This document shows, in pieces, positions 54,681-63,663 of a stretch of 64,000 nucleotides of DNA. The position numbers and the translations under genes were made by a program. Below the pieces are notes generated by a model, which did no database searches, was not told the DNA's origin, and was given only the letters and a program-made list of their open reading frames with translations. Within the stretch, counting starts at the first letter, position 1. The number at the start of each line of letters is the position of its first letter. Source of the DNA: JACMLD01 sp038229695. GTDB taxonomy: Bacteria; Bacteroidota; Bacteroidia; Chitinophagales; Chitinophagaceae. The stretch lies in the NCBI GenBank assembly GCA_038229695.1, contig JBBROE010000004.1, positions 14,157 through 78,156 of the forward strand, read 5' to 3'.

Positions 54681-55157
54681 TCAACGGCGCTTACTGCGGA
54701 CTTCCAACCGTTCCTTTTTATTTTTTTCTTCGAGCGCAAGGTTATATTTCACCACATCCCAGTATTCCTTTCCGTACGCTACGAGTATTTCCTCCCCCGG
54801 CAAAATATTACGGGTAGCTTTTATAAAAACCTGCCTGGCGCTCATGGAATACTCGGCATTATTGGTAATGCCTTTCACTTTTGTCATGCCATTCGCGTCA
54901 TTGGCGTAGCGACCCAGGGCTTCTGAATCACCCATGGCATCTATGACATGATTCCTGTTCACGTAGTACACATAGGGATTGAAAAGTTCGCTGTCCTTGA
55001 TCTTCTTCCAGGTGGTAATAAGTCCTTTATATTCCACCACCAGTTCCCCGCGGCTGATGGGCTGCCGCGTAAATAGCCCTTTTCCCGCGCCGGGTAAAGT
55101 AGATTTTTTGATAACAAGTCTGGAGGGGTCGATTCGATTGTGCGGGGGTAACTTCAT
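54681..55157 (-). CDS. SET domain protein (lysine methyltransferase type)
   Basis: A 158-residue stand-alone SET domain. KKSTLPGAGKGLFTRQPISRGELVVEY is the typical N-SET start, GRYANDANGMTKVKGITNNAEYSM sits at the position of the conserved NHS/substrate loop, and ILPGEEILVAYGKEYW is the C-terminal SET motif that forms the pseudoknot. The tail is strongly basic (EEKNKKERLEVRSKRR). SET domains methylate lysine with S-adenosylmethionine; bacterial ones are scattered and probably derive from transfer. The target is unknown; it lies 64 bp upstream of the response regulator gene on the same strand. Confidence 0.85.
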   Translation of the reverse strand: MKLPPHNRIDPSRLVIKKSTLPGAGKGLFTRQPISRGELVVEYKGLITTWKKIKDSELFNPYVYYVNRNHVIDAMGDSEALGRYANDANGMTKVKGITNNAEYSMSARQVFIKATRNILPGEEILVAYGKEYWDVVKYNLALEEKNKKERLEVRSKRR

Positions 55158-55259
55158 ATTATATGAACATAATCAATAGTTTGAATATATCCATTTCCGG
55201 GCCGGATTTTCCGGTCTTATCCCGCTGGAAGGAGTAGCCGTATGGCTTTAAACCGGTAT

Positions 55260-55544
55260 CTATGCCAGGCCGGGACTATTCCCGATCAAGTCAAGCGCCT
55301 GGTGAAGAGACATTCGCGCAGCTGCGATATTGGCGCGGATATCTTCACCGGCAACGCGATGTTGCAGCAGTTCCAGCTGGTTGAGGATGCGGTCCACAAA
55401 TCGGGCAATAACCTGCCCACCCACCTTGGCTCTTTGCATACCGCGAATTGCCGCATGAATGAATCGCCTAACTTCCCCGGCGGATTTGGCATAGACGATT
55501 TTGATGACGAGTTTCGCACGGAACTTATCAAGTGAAGTGGACAT
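55260..55544 (-). CDS. Small hypothetical protein
   Basis: A 94-residue frame starting MSTSLDKFRAKLVIKIVYAK with a mixed helical composition (EVRRFIHAAIRGMQRAKVGG, NQLELLQHRVAGEDIRANIAAARMSLHQALDL). No family is recognised. Start and spacing fit a gene, and its neighbours on both sides are also minus-strand. The plus strand also has an open frame over the same region, so the call is moderate. Confidence 0.45.
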   Translation of the reverse strand: MSTSLDKFRAKLVIKIVYAKSAGEVRRFIHAAIRGMQRAKVGGQVIARFVDRILNQLELLQHRVAGEDIRANIAAARMSLHQALDLIGNSPGLA

Positions 55545-55716
55545 AGGTTGTAAATATTAAAAGGTTAGTACCGTTATGAATGTACCATTTTTTCTACTCA
55601 TCGGCGCAGCCAAAAAATGGGTGAAGGCACACAAAGACTGCCGCCCTGGTATCAAAGATAACACGGGCTCATTACCTTCTCATTAGACCCGCATTAGAAA
55701 GGGGTTAGAATCAAAT

Positions 55717-56814
55717 TCAGAAGGCCTCTCCAATAGTAAAATAATATCCGGAGGAATGCTGACCAAAAGCTGCGTCCAGCCTGATGTTGACTTTATCTTT
55801 TTTGTTCAGCAGGTAACGCAGGCCTGCCCCGCCGGAAGTCCGGAAACTCCTCCAAACCGCAGACAGGTGATCGGCCACGCCGCCTCCATTGGCAAATACC
55901 ACGGCCCCGAAACGCCACCAGATTGGAAACCGGTATTCCACGCCGGTCACGAGCATATCTTTATCCCGGTATCTCCCTTCATAATATCCCCGCATTTTTT
56001 TGTTTCCACCGAGCAGTGCGAGTTGGTTAAAAGGAGCATTACCACTTACCGCGTCAAAAAAAATGTTCGCTGCCAGCACGGTTTTTTTTGTGACGGCAAA
56101 ATAATGGCTGAGGTCTGCGGAATAACGCGAGTACTCAAAATCACTTCCCAGGCTGCGATCGTACCGCTGCACTGCGGCTTCACCGAACCAGCCGTGTGAA
56201 GGAGAAAAAAGATTGTCGCGGGAATCTATGTTAACTACCGGTCCCATCCCGGAGGTAATGCCTCCGCGGGCTCCGGTGATAGTGGGATCGGTCGCCAGCT
56301 CTTTGCCGGGTTCTGTTTGCACAATATTAAAATTTTCATACCAGTAACGGATGCCGGCATAAACGAATGGAGTGACGCGGATCAGCCCGTTTACCCGCAC
56401 CCTCGGGTAGTTTACCTTGTACAGTTCCTTGTAATCCACCGGCTGTGTGTTCCCAATCCCATAGAAGAAATAGGAATACTTATAATACCCGAGTTCGCCG
56501 TAAGCAGTAAAGAGATCTTTTGCCAGGTAAATCCTGAACGGCACATAAAACAGCAGCTGCTGGTTGGTGGTATAGGCTACGCCAAGTTGCACTTGTGAGG
56601 GGTATCGTTGACGATAATGAGGGTTGGCGAAGGTGATGATACCCAGCCCGCCGAAAGCAAGTTTTGTTTCAGGGGTGTAATAGACCACAGGCAGCCCGGA
56701 AAAGTGTACCCGGGAAATCTCAGCAGTGTCGTGCTGTTGGGAATAGGCACCAGGCGACATAAACAATACCAGGATAATGCAGGCGAAGACGCTTGCGGCA
56801 GGCGTAGCTTTCAT
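55717..56814 (-). CDS. Omp85/BamA-like outer-membrane barrel protein
   Basis: A 365-residue protein with a signal peptide (cleaved near PGAYSQ) and a beta-barrel. The segment LGGNKKMRGYYEGRYRDKDMLVTGVEYRFP is the RGY loop-6 motif of the Omp85/D15 family, and the C-terminus ends in phenylalanine. There is no POTRA series. It is the second such protein in the window (the other at 1351-2598). Its start overlaps the stop of the purine nucleoside phosphorylase gene in an ATGA arrangement, an odd functional pairing. Substrate or partner unknown. Confidence 0.88.
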   Translation of the reverse strand: MKATPAASVFACIILVLFMSPGAYSQQHDTAEISRVHFSGLPVVYYTPETKLAFGGLGIITFANPHYRQRYPSQVQLGVAYTTNQQLLFYVPFRIYLAKDLFTAYGELGYYKYSYFFYGIGNTQPVDYKELYKVNYPRVRVNGLIRVTPFVYAGIRYWYENFNIVQTEPGKELATDPTITGARGGITSGMGPVVNIDSRDNLFSPSHGWFGEAAVQRYDRSLGSDFEYSRYSADLSHYFAVTKKTVLAANIFFDAVSGNAPFNQLALLGGNKKMRGYYEGRYRDKDMLVTGVEYRFPIWWRFGAVVFANGGGVADHLSAVWRSFRTSGGAGLRYLLNKKDKVNIRLDAAFGQHSSGYYFTIGEAF

Positions 56815-57644
56815 AAAGTAACACTCAGTTTCCGGAGACAGGTAACAAAAATATCGGTCAGTACCCGGTCAGCTTTTCCGGCGACAGCAATAATTTCGCT
56901 GATATCTACAGGCTGCAGGTTGTCGGGATCGCACTCGTCGGTGATTACGCTGACAGCCGCACAATCGATGCCCAGGTGATTGGCGACGATTACCTCCGGA
57001 ACGGTGCTCATGCCTACCAGGTCAGCTCCGGCTGCGCGGAGGTAGCGATATTCCGCCCGCGTTTCCAGGTTGGGCCCCATAACGGCAACATATACTCCTT
57101 TTTTCAGTTTTGCCCCGTTTTCTGCCGCCGCAATAGCCAGGGCGCTGCCCAGAACATCGCAATAAGGCCGGCTCATATCCACGAAGCGGTTGCCAAATGC
57201 CGGATCATTTAATCCCCTGAGCGGGTTATCGGGCAGCAGGTTGATATGATCATCCAGCAGAACCAGGTCTCCTTTCTGATAGGCCGGATTCATCCCCCCC
57301 GCGGCATTGCTCAACAGCAGGTGCCGGATACCCAGCGCATGCATCACCCTGACCGGGAACGTGATTTGCTGCATGCTGTAGCCCTCGTAATAATGGAACC
57401 GCCCGTGCATGGCAATAACGCGCGTATTGCCCACTGTTCCGAAAAGCAATTCTCCCTTATGAAATTCAACCGTAGCCACCGGAAAGCCGGGTATGTCTGC
57501 GTACGGCACGGCCTGCTCAATGGTCATTTCAGCAATAAAAGCCCCCAGCCCGGTGCCCAGTACAATGCCCGCCTGTGCACCCGTAAATCCTTTTGCCCGT
57601 AAAAAAGCCGCCGTATCGCTGACCTGTTGTAATAAATTTTCCAT
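56811..57644 (-). CDS. punA: Purine nucleoside phosphorylase
   Basis: A 277-residue PNP/MTAP-family enzyme. AGIVLGTGLGAF near the N-terminus forms the phosphate-binding loop, GRFHYYEGY and LLLSNAAGGMNPAYQKGDLV are the family core, and VYVAVMGPNLETRAEYRYLRAAGADLVGMSTVPE carries the base-binding Glu and the methionine of the active site. It cleaves purine nucleosides with phosphate in salvage. It overlaps the Omp85-like gene and lies opposite the arsenosugar-type transferase gene, so it may also process a modified 5'-deoxyadenosine; that is inference. Confidence 0.95.
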   Translation of the reverse strand: MENLLQQVSDTAAFLRAKGFTGAQAGIVLGTGLGAFIAEMTIEQAVPYADIPGFPVATVEFHKGELLFGTVGNTRVIAMHGRFHYYEGYSMQQITFPVRVMHALGIRHLLLSNAAGGMNPAYQKGDLVLLDDHINLLPDNPLRGLNDPAFGNRFVDMSRPYCDVLGSALAIAAAENGAKLKKGVYVAVMGPNLETRAEYRYLRAAGADLVGMSTVPEVIVANHLGIDCAAVSVITDECDPDNLQPVDISEIIAVAGKADRVLTDIFVTCLRKLSVTL

Positions 57645-57818
57645 GTATTTCTTTAACCGGCTATCTGTTACCGGCAGCCTAAAATAAAATTAGTGAAAAG
57701 CGGGTAGCGGGCTGTAAAAAATGTACACCTTTGCCGGCACATCCATTGGTGACCGCAAATGTGCAGCCGGGATTTTATAATGTTCCGGATTTTATGAACT
57801 CAATCAACCTGTTTACTA

Positions 57819-58406
57819 TTGAAATCGGCTATCCTCATATTTGTCAGACCGCCGGAACCCGGCAAAGTTAAGACCCGGCTCGCTGCCGTCATCGGAGCCG
57901 AAAAGGCGCTGCAGGTCTATATTTTCCTTTTAAAGCATACTGCTGGCCTGGTCAGCAGCCTCGGCATACAGCTGTTCGTTTTTTATGCAGGTGATGTAGT
58001 GGCGCATGATATGTTCACCGGCCCGCAGGTCACCAAACTGCAGCAGGGAGAAGGCGACCTGGGTGAGCGCATGGACGCAGCCTTTACGGAAGTTTTTTCG
58101 CGCGGCTTTGGGCAGGCGGTCATCATTGGAAGCGATTGCTATGAATTAACTTCGGATATTATATTGGAAGGCCTGTCGCTGCTGCAGCAGACCGACCTCG
58201 TGATTGGGCCCGCACGCGATGGGGGGTATTACCTGCTGGGCATGAACCAGCCGCTGAAAAGCGTTTTTGACGCCATCGCCTGGAGCAGCCAGACGGTGTT
58301 CCGGGATACCATGGCGCGTGCCGCACGGGAGGACTGTTCGGTGTCACTGCTGCAGGTACTTACTGACGTGGATCAGGCAGCGGACATCAGCTTCAGTTAC
58401 GACTGA
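57819..58406 (+). CDS. TIGR04282-type transferase (arsenosugar/rSAM-selenodomain-associated, CofC-like)
   Basis: A 195-residue nucleotidyl/glycosyl-transferase-like protein. The start KSAILIFVRPPEPGKVKTRLA has the CofC-type opening, followed by GDLGERMDAAF, VIIGSDCYEL and LVIGPARDGGYYLLG, all typical of TIGR04282. The family occurs next to radical SAM ArsS and ArsM proteins of arsenosugar synthesis, and was earlier labelled rSAM/selenodomain-associated transferase 1. No ATG precedes it in frame (TGA lies at 57795), so TTG at 57819 is taken as the start. PlsC follows 68 bp after its end. Confidence 0.9.
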   Translation: MKSAILIFVRPPEPGKVKTRLAAVIGAEKALQVYIFLLKHTAGLVSSLGIQLFVFYAGDVVAHDMFTGPQVTKLQQGEGDLGERMDAAFTEVFSRGFGQAVIIGSDCYELTSDIILEGLSLLQQTDLVIGPARDGGYYLLGMNQPLKSVFDAIAWSSQTVFRDTMARAAREDCSVSLLQVLTDVDQAADISFSYD

Positions 58407-58474
58407 CACCATCCTTATTTCTTCCTGCAGCAGTTGCAAAATGCTTAGCTTAAATTTTATTTTTCAATTTGCGT

Positions 58475-59635
58475 ATGTTTTATTTCCTGGTTAAATGCTG
58501 GATACGGGCAGGGCTGCTGATCTACTTCCGAGCTATAAAATTTACCGACCGGGCGGTCCTCAAAGAAAAAGGTCCGCTGCTGCTGGCCTGTAATCATCCG
58601 AATTCCTTTCTTGACGCCATCGTCGTGGGCAGTCACTTTAATCGTCCCGTACATTTTCTCGCCCGGGGAGATGCATTCAGGCATCCGTTGGCAAGGCGGC
58701 TGCTGCGGGCACTCAAAATGATCCCTATTTACCGGCTCAGCGAAGGCAAGGAACACCTGGCCCTGAATGACGCCACCTTTGAACAATGCAAACAGCTATT
58801 TTTACAGGGTGGCATTGTGCTCATTTTTTCTGAAGGATTATGCAAAAATCAGTGGATACTGCGACCCCTTAAAAAGGGTACTGGCCGAATCGCTTTTTAC
58901 AAGGGCGATAGAAAGGACCTGCCGGCTGATCTCCGGATCGTGCCGGTTGGGCTGAACTATACTGTGTTTGGAAAAATGGAACGCCAGATACTCGTCAGCA
59001 CCGGCAAACCCTACAGCCCCTATTCGACCGGGTCAATCCCCGAACCTGAAGCGATGCGGGAATTTAATGGGAAGCTGGCGGGAGAACTCCGCCGGAATGT
59101 GCTTGAAGACGATGGCGATATGCACACGCTCCGAAGTTTACTCAACAACTTACCCTGGCGGCAGCCGCCTCCGGATGCGATCACTATGCTGCAGCACAGG
59201 CTGGCGGCCATCCACGGCTTTAACGGCATCGATATGGCCGAAATACCACCATTGTTTTTTGCGCTGAACGGCCGTGACACCTTCCGGGCGTGTTTCACCG
59301 TGTTAGTGCTCTTTTTGCCCGCCTTGTTATCGACCCTTGTTCATGGCCCACTGTACCTGGTCATTCGCCACTTCGCCAGGAAGAAAACGGCCGGCACAGT
59401 CTTTTACGATTCAGTGCTCTTTGGCCTCCTGTTCATGATCTACCCCGTTTACTGGACGCTATTAATCGTCATTGTATGGTTTGCAGGCCCTTCGCCAATA
59501 GTAATATCACTGGCAGTCCTGATGCCGGTGCTTGCCTGGCTCCAGGGGATGTTCGATACCAGCATAAAACGATTGACCGGGACAAACCGAACACCGCCGG
59601 AAAAGCTGCAACGCTTTCGGAAAGTGATGGTCTAA
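58475..59635 (+). CDS. PlsC-family 1-acylglycerol-3-phosphate acyltransferase
   Basis: A ~386-residue membrane acyltransferase. The N-terminal catalytic half has ACNHPNSFLDAI (the His...Asp motif with five residues between them, one more than the usual H-x4-D), LFSEGLCKNQW in the FPEG-type position, and VPVGLNYTVFGK. The C-terminal half has two or three hydrophobic helices near 285-365. It uses an acyl donor to acylate a lysophospholipid or glycolipid at the membrane. ATG at 58475 (MFYFLVKCWIRAG) is preferred over the upstream TTG. The 3' end overlaps the convergent VOC gene by four bases. Confidence 0.88.
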   Translation: MFYFLVKCWIRAGLLIYFRAIKFTDRAVLKEKGPLLLACNHPNSFLDAIVVGSHFNRPVHFLARGDAFRHPLARRLLRALKMIPIYRLSEGKEHLALNDATFEQCKQLFLQGGIVLIFSEGLCKNQWILRPLKKGTGRIAFYKGDRKDLPADLRIVPVGLNYTVFGKMERQILVSTGKPYSPYSTGSIPEPEAMREFNGKLAGELRRNVLEDDGDMHTLRSLLNNLPWRQPPPDAITMLQHRLAAIHGFNGIDMAEIPPLFFALNGRDTFRACFTVLVLFLPALLSTLVHGPLYLVIRHFARKKTAGTVFYDSVLFGLLFMIYPVYWTLLIVIVWFAGPSPIVISLAVLMPVLAWLQGMFDTSIKRLTGTNRTPPEKLQRFRKVMV

Positions 59636-60687
59636 CGGATCTTATTTAACCCGAGCATGGCAATCATCCAGTCGGGCAGTGGCCGGTCAGCCTTGCGTTT
59701 CTGCAAATCAATATGCCAGCCAATTTTTTTGAGGACGGGGATTTTATGGGTCTCGACAAGTTCTATCAGTGTACCGTCTGGGTCTTCCGCATAGCAGAAG
59801 CGGCCCGCAGAGGTTCCCATTTCAAAAGAATTGCGGCTGTCTACCGTAAACGCATAGCCGTTATCATGGAATAACTGCTTGAGGCCATCCATATTCAGTA
59901 CATCAAAACAAAGGTGAATGAAGCCGCAGTCTCCCCAGTACCGGTTATTGAATATTTTTGGGCGGCGGGCGCCTTTTATCTCCACCAGTTCCACCTGCAC
60001 GGAGCCCAGCAGCCTGCTGAAAGCCCCCCGGCTGGCCACCTGTTTCTTCAGCAGTACGCGGTTGACCACAGCGCCCTCCTCATGGCCGACTGGCACATCC
60101 ATCATGGGGGCTGTACCCGCGTAAACCGTCTCTTCAATCCCCAGCAGCTTCTTATAAAAGTAAACCGATTGCGCCATATCGCTGACGCCGATTACCGCCC
60201 CGGTGACCCCCCCGCAGATACGCTTCCGGCTGCGGAACCATTCGTCGCCTTCTACTATATTGAAATGATTGCCATAAGGATCAGTGAGCCAGAAATGGGG
60301 CCGTTCATCGGGCGCAACCTGCAGGTCAGACACCACCACACCGGGTTGCTGCCCGAAGAATGTGTGAGCGGCCGGTACGTTATCGGATTTTATCTTCAAC
60401 GCAAAAATACCAAGGTCGCCCAACTTCGGTGCGGCGGCCGGGCCCATTGGTGTACGGGAGGTAAACTGCCAGATTTCGAAGCCGCCTCCGCCGGATAAAT
60501 TCATAGACAATATCGCGTGGCGCTCGTGCACCTGGTGGCCCGTATAGCCGCTCATCAGACCAGCGGGTGCCTTGTCTTCAAAAATCAGCGTGTCCATTCC
60601 AAACAGCGATTTATAAATCATTTTCGCTGCGTTGGCGTCAGTCACGCCAATACCCGCCTGCTGTATCCCGGTAATAAAATCGGTCAT
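59632..60687 (-). CDS. VOC-superfamily protein with two glyoxalase-like domains
   Basis: A 351-residue protein with two vicinal-oxygen-chelate domains. The first covers ~5-145 (GIQQAGIGVTDANAAKMIYKSLFGMD ... FWLTDPYGNHFNIVEGDEWF) and the second ~160-325 (GAVIGVSDMAQSVYFYKKLLGIEE ... FCYAEDPDGTLIELVETHKIP). The His/Glu pairs at the ends of each half fit a metal site. The class includes dioxygenases, glyoxalases and resistance proteins; the reaction cannot be read. Its stop overlaps the PlsC gene end by four bases, and it is followed upstream by the TIGR04283 transferase on the same strand. Confidence 0.9.
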   Translation of the reverse strand: MTDFITGIQQAGIGVTDANAAKMIYKSLFGMDTLIFEDKAPAGLMSGYTGHQVHERHAILSMNLSGGGGFEIWQFTSRTPMGPAAAPKLGDLGIFALKIKSDNVPAAHTFFGQQPGVVVSDLQVAPDERPHFWLTDPYGNHFNIVEGDEWFRSRKRICGGVTGAVIGVSDMAQSVYFYKKLLGIEETVYAGTAPMMDVPVGHEEGAVVNRVLLKKQVASRGAFSRLLGSVQVELVEIKGARRPKIFNNRYWGDCGFIHLCFDVLNMDGLKQLFHDNGYAFTVDSRNSFEMGTSAGRFCYAEDPDGTLIELVETHKIPVLKKIGWHIDLQKRKADRPLPDWMIAMLGLNKIR

Positions 60688-60743
60688 ATTTTTTCAATTA
60701 TTCACCTCATGTACCAGCAACAACACAATTCCCGGGTCGCGGT

Positions 60744-61433
60744 TTACCGGCTATTCAGTAATTCCCTGTATTTATTGACCATAGCGTCCTGGCTGGCTCC
60801 TTTCCGATACATGCGTACAATGGTATAATTGGCCTTTTGTACCGTAATCCAGGAATTAACATGGTATTTCCGGGCAGATACCAGGACGCCTTTTTGCATG
60901 ATCTTATACCGGCTGGATCTTTTTGCACGCTGCACAATTTCATAGTCCTCCATTATCCGCATGTTGTTGTTGAATCCGCCCAGGCGGGTAAACAAATCGC
61001 GCCGGATGAAAAATGTCTGGTCTCCGCCATAACACATAAACAGGTCAAACCGGGTAAAAAAGGAATTGACGCGCAGCACCGGCTTCGATGAATCGAAGAC
61101 AGTCCGGTACCTTCCGCATCCAAATCCCTCGCCGATACTCCGTTCAATATCGCCTGCAAACGACGCGGGAGGCCGGGTATCTGCATGGATAAAATAGAGC
61201 ACCTCTGCCGTTGCTACTGCCGCTCCCCGGTTCATCTGCAATGCCCGTCCCGGTTCCGGGCAGCATTCCACCAGCGCACCTGCCGTCTTGGCCAGGTCTG
61301 CGGTCCGGTCGCTGCTGCCGCCGTCTGCGACAATTATTTCAGCAATCTTATCCTTCCCTTCTTTGCGAAGAAAGGCAACCAGGCCGGCAATCTTGTCCGC
61401 TTCGTTGTAGGTGGGTATCACAATGCTAATCAT
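60744..61433 (-). CDS. TIGR04283-type family 2 glycosyltransferase (arsenosugar/rSAM-selenodomain-associated)
   Basis: A 229-residue GT2-type enzyme: MISIVIPTYNEADKIAGL, VADGGSSDRTADLA (nucleotide-sugar Asp), RALQMNRGA, FIHADTRPP (DxD-like HAD motif) and GGFNNNMRIMEDYEI (the EDxE-type acceptor loop). The pattern is that of TIGR04283, formerly rSAM/selenodomain-associated transferase 2, which occurs with TIGR04282 in arsenosugar loci. Here it is 2.3 kb from the TIGR04282 gene, on the opposite strand, with lipid-type genes between. The sugar donor and acceptor are unknown. Confidence 0.92.
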   Translation of the reverse strand: MISIVIPTYNEADKIAGLVAFLRKEGKDKIAEIIVADGGSSDRTADLAKTAGALVECCPEPGRALQMNRGAAVATAEVLYFIHADTRPPASFAGDIERSIGEGFGCGRYRTVFDSSKPVLRVNSFFTRFDLFMCYGGDQTFFIRRDLFTRLGGFNNNMRIMEDYEIVQRAKRSSRYKIMQKGVLVSARKYHVNSWITVQKANYTIVRMYRKGASQDAMVNKYRELLNSR

Positions 61434-61599
61434 ACCTAAAACCCTGTTAAGTTAAACCGGCAGCATTTGTACTTCCTGCCGTATTGCGAAATGTTTTCGC
61501 GTTACCGCAGGCAGCATCCACAGTGCCTACCAGCATCAAATATAAATTAAGCGGTCAAACTAACCGCGAATAACGAATTTGATTGAGCCCTAACTTTAC

Positions 61600-62340
61600 A
61601 TGCTGATGGAACACCTCCTGCGAACCATACAACCTTTTCTGCTTGGCTCCGTCTTTTTACTGATCTACCTGGCAGAACATATTTATCCCCAGCGCAAACA
61701 GCATGCACTTTCCAGGCACGACTTCCGCAATTTCGGCATCGGCATTTTTAATGCAGCCCTTACCTTCGCCGGTGGTTACGGGTTCCAGTTGGTCATCACC
61801 TCCCTTAGCAGGCACCATGTTGGACTATTTAACCTTATCGAGCTGCCAGTTTATATTTCGCTGCCGGTTCAAATCCTGCTACTGGATATTTTCATGTACT
61901 GGTGGCACCGTATCAACCACATTATTCCTTTTTTGTGGCAGTTTCACCATTTTCATCATATCGATGAAGAGATGAACAGCACCACTGCGCTCCGCTTTCA
62001 TGCCGTGGAGCTCTCGCTTTCTTATGTCGCCAGGCTGCTGGTGTTCCCCTTTTTCGGATTCAGCCTCACCGCGATACTGCTGTACGGGCTCTTATTTTTA
62101 CCGGTCGTCATCCTGCATCATTCTAATATATCCATTCGCGAAAGCTTTGACCTGCGCCTGCGGAAACTTATCGTCACCCCGCACATGCACCGGATCCACC
62201 ATTCGGCGAAGTATGTTGAAACCAACTCCAATTACAGTTCAGTATTTCCATGGTGGGACCGCCTTTTCCGTTCTTACCGAAAATATCCCTCAGGCATCAT
62301 CCGCTTCGGCGTTGACGAGACACCCCGCAAACCAGCGTGA
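61600..62340 (+). CDS. Sterol desaturase/fatty acid hydroxylase family membrane protein
   Basis: A 246-residue membrane protein with four or five hydrophobic segments and the three di-iron histidine boxes: WWHRINH near residue 104, FHHFHHIDEEMN near 118, and HMHRIHHS near 196. It uses O2 and electrons to hydroxylate or desaturate a hydrophobic substrate (fatty acid, sterol or carotenoid). Its last 51 bp overlap the end of the opposing GT-C gene. The substrate is not identifiable from the sequence. Confidence 0.9.
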   Translation: MLMEHLLRTIQPFLLGSVFLLIYLAEHIYPQRKQHALSRHDFRNFGIGIFNAALTFAGGYGFQLVITSLSRHHVGLFNLIELPVYISLPVQILLLDIFMYWWHRINHIIPFLWQFHHFHHIDEEMNSTTALRFHAVELSLSYVARLLVFPFFGFSLTAILLYGLLFLPVVILHHSNISIRESFDLRLRKLIVTPHMHRIHHSAKYVETNSNYSSVFPWWDRLFRSYRKYPSGIIRFGVDETPRKPA

Positions 62341-63663
62341 CGGCTGTGCCCCTCCTTTCTGCCGGATTTCCCACAGCAGGTAGCCAAACACCAGCAGGTA
62401 TTCACCCAGCACCACGAACAGATTTTCATTGTAGACCCGCAGGCTGTACGGAAAATACGACAGCGGGATCAGCAGGGTGAATAACACCGGGAACCGGTAG
62501 CGGGTAAATAACCCGCACAGCAGTAAAATGCTGATATACCAGGGATGAACCATGGTCGAAAACAGGAAGTACGTGAAAAACACCCAGAGCGTTTTATTTT
62601 CGATCGAAAATTTCGGGGAGGGCCACCAGGAAACCAGCAGTATCACAACCAGCGAGATGCCTCCCAGTACGGGAGCCGTTTGTTCAATGATATCGTAATC
62701 CACAAACAGGTATCCTGCTGATCGTAGGGCATAAAAAATACTGGCATTGAATTCAAAAAGGTGGTAAAATAACCTGGCCGAGGCATTGAAGCCTTCAAAA
62801 AAACCGGGTCCGTAAAAGGGCAGGAAGAGGGCCACCACCAGCAGTGCTGCCACCGTACCCCCAAAGGCAAATTTCCTGACCCCAAGAAAGCGCAGCAACA
62901 GTGGGGCGATTATAAGCGGGGTCAGTTTAGACGCGATGGCAAGTCCCCAGCAAACCGCGGCGGCGAAGTAGCTTTCTTTATGTAAATAATAAAAACTGCA
63001 CACTAAAAAGCAAATCATTAAGGCCTCGAAATGCAGGTTACCGGTGAGCTCCACTACGATTAACGGGTTGAGGAGGTACAGGAGGCTGTATTGCGGCCTC
63101 ATCTGTTTCAGGTGCAGCAGCCGCAGTAGGAACCTTATGGTGACCAGTTCCGCCGCAACAATGAACAATTTCATGATGTACACGGCCCCTGTGATGCTGG
63201 TGCCGGACAGCCGCGCGGCGAGGTAAAAGATGTATTGTAAGACCGGGGGATAGATCGTGTTGTAGTCCGTCGAGTTCATCTTGCTGTAAAGTATTTGGAG
63301 ATCGGCGGAAGCCCGGTGGTGCTGCATGAAAGCTGCAGGGGTGAACCGGAATGGGTTAATGTGAAGGGATGACATTTTCCCATCCCAGATAAACCGGTAA
63401 AAGTCGTCTGACAACTCCGGGATATTGAAAATCGCCAGGATTCTGATGGCAACTGCCAGGCCAATAAAGAACGACATATTCATAAGTCCCTGGCACCGCA
63501 ACAAATAAAAATAGAGGGCAAAAAGGAAGAGAAATAAACCATAGGTAGAAAAGAAGTCAGCCCTTGGCACGGCAAAAAGCAGGATGCCTTCGGCGATTAA
63601 AAATAAAAGGGCAGCGACGGTAACGCGTCCCTTATTACCGGCATTGGGCGCTGTTCCGGTCAT
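62290..63663 (-). CDS. GT-C family membrane mannosyltransferase-like protein
   Basis: A 457-residue protein with about 10-12 membrane helices and the GT-C signature acidic motif in the first extracellular loop: IPELSDDFYRFIWDGKMSSLHINPF, near residue 75, as in GT87/PIG-M-like and polyprenol-phosphate-mannose-using enzymes. NTIYPPVLQYIFYL follows as in that group. It should transfer a sugar from a polyprenol-linked donor to an acceptor on the outer face of the inner membrane. Its start overlaps the upstream GT2 gene by one base (TGATG), so the two probably make and use a lipid-linked sugar. A 51-bp antisense overlap occurs with the sterol desaturase gene. Confidence 0.82.
   Translation of the reverse strand: MTGTAPNAGNKGRVTVAALLFLIAEGILLFAVPRADFFSTYGLFLFLFALYFYLLRCQGLMNMSFFIGLAVAIRILAIFNIPELSDDFYRFIWDGKMSSLHINPFRFTPAAFMQHHRASADLQILYSKMNSTDYNTIYPPVLQYIFYLAARLSGTSITGAVYIMKLFIVAAELVTIRFLLRLLHLKQMRPQYSLLYLLNPLIVVELTGNLHFEALMICFLVCSFYYLHKESYFAAAVCWGLAIASKLTPLIIAPLLLRFLGVRKFAFGGTVAALLVVALFLPFYGPGFFEGFNASARLFYHLFEFNASIFYALRSAGYLFVDYDIIEQTAPVLGGISLVVILLVSWWPSPKFSIENKTLWVFFTYFLFSTMVHPWYISILLLCGLFTRYRFPVLFTLLIPLSYFPYSLRVYNENLFVVLGEYLLVFGYLLWEIRQKGGAQPSRWFAGCLVNAEADDA

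Noticed and set aside
55242..55535. Plus-strand open frame opposite the small hypothetical gene
   Set aside because: The minus-strand frame of similar length has the more credible helical composition and fits the surrounding gene direction.
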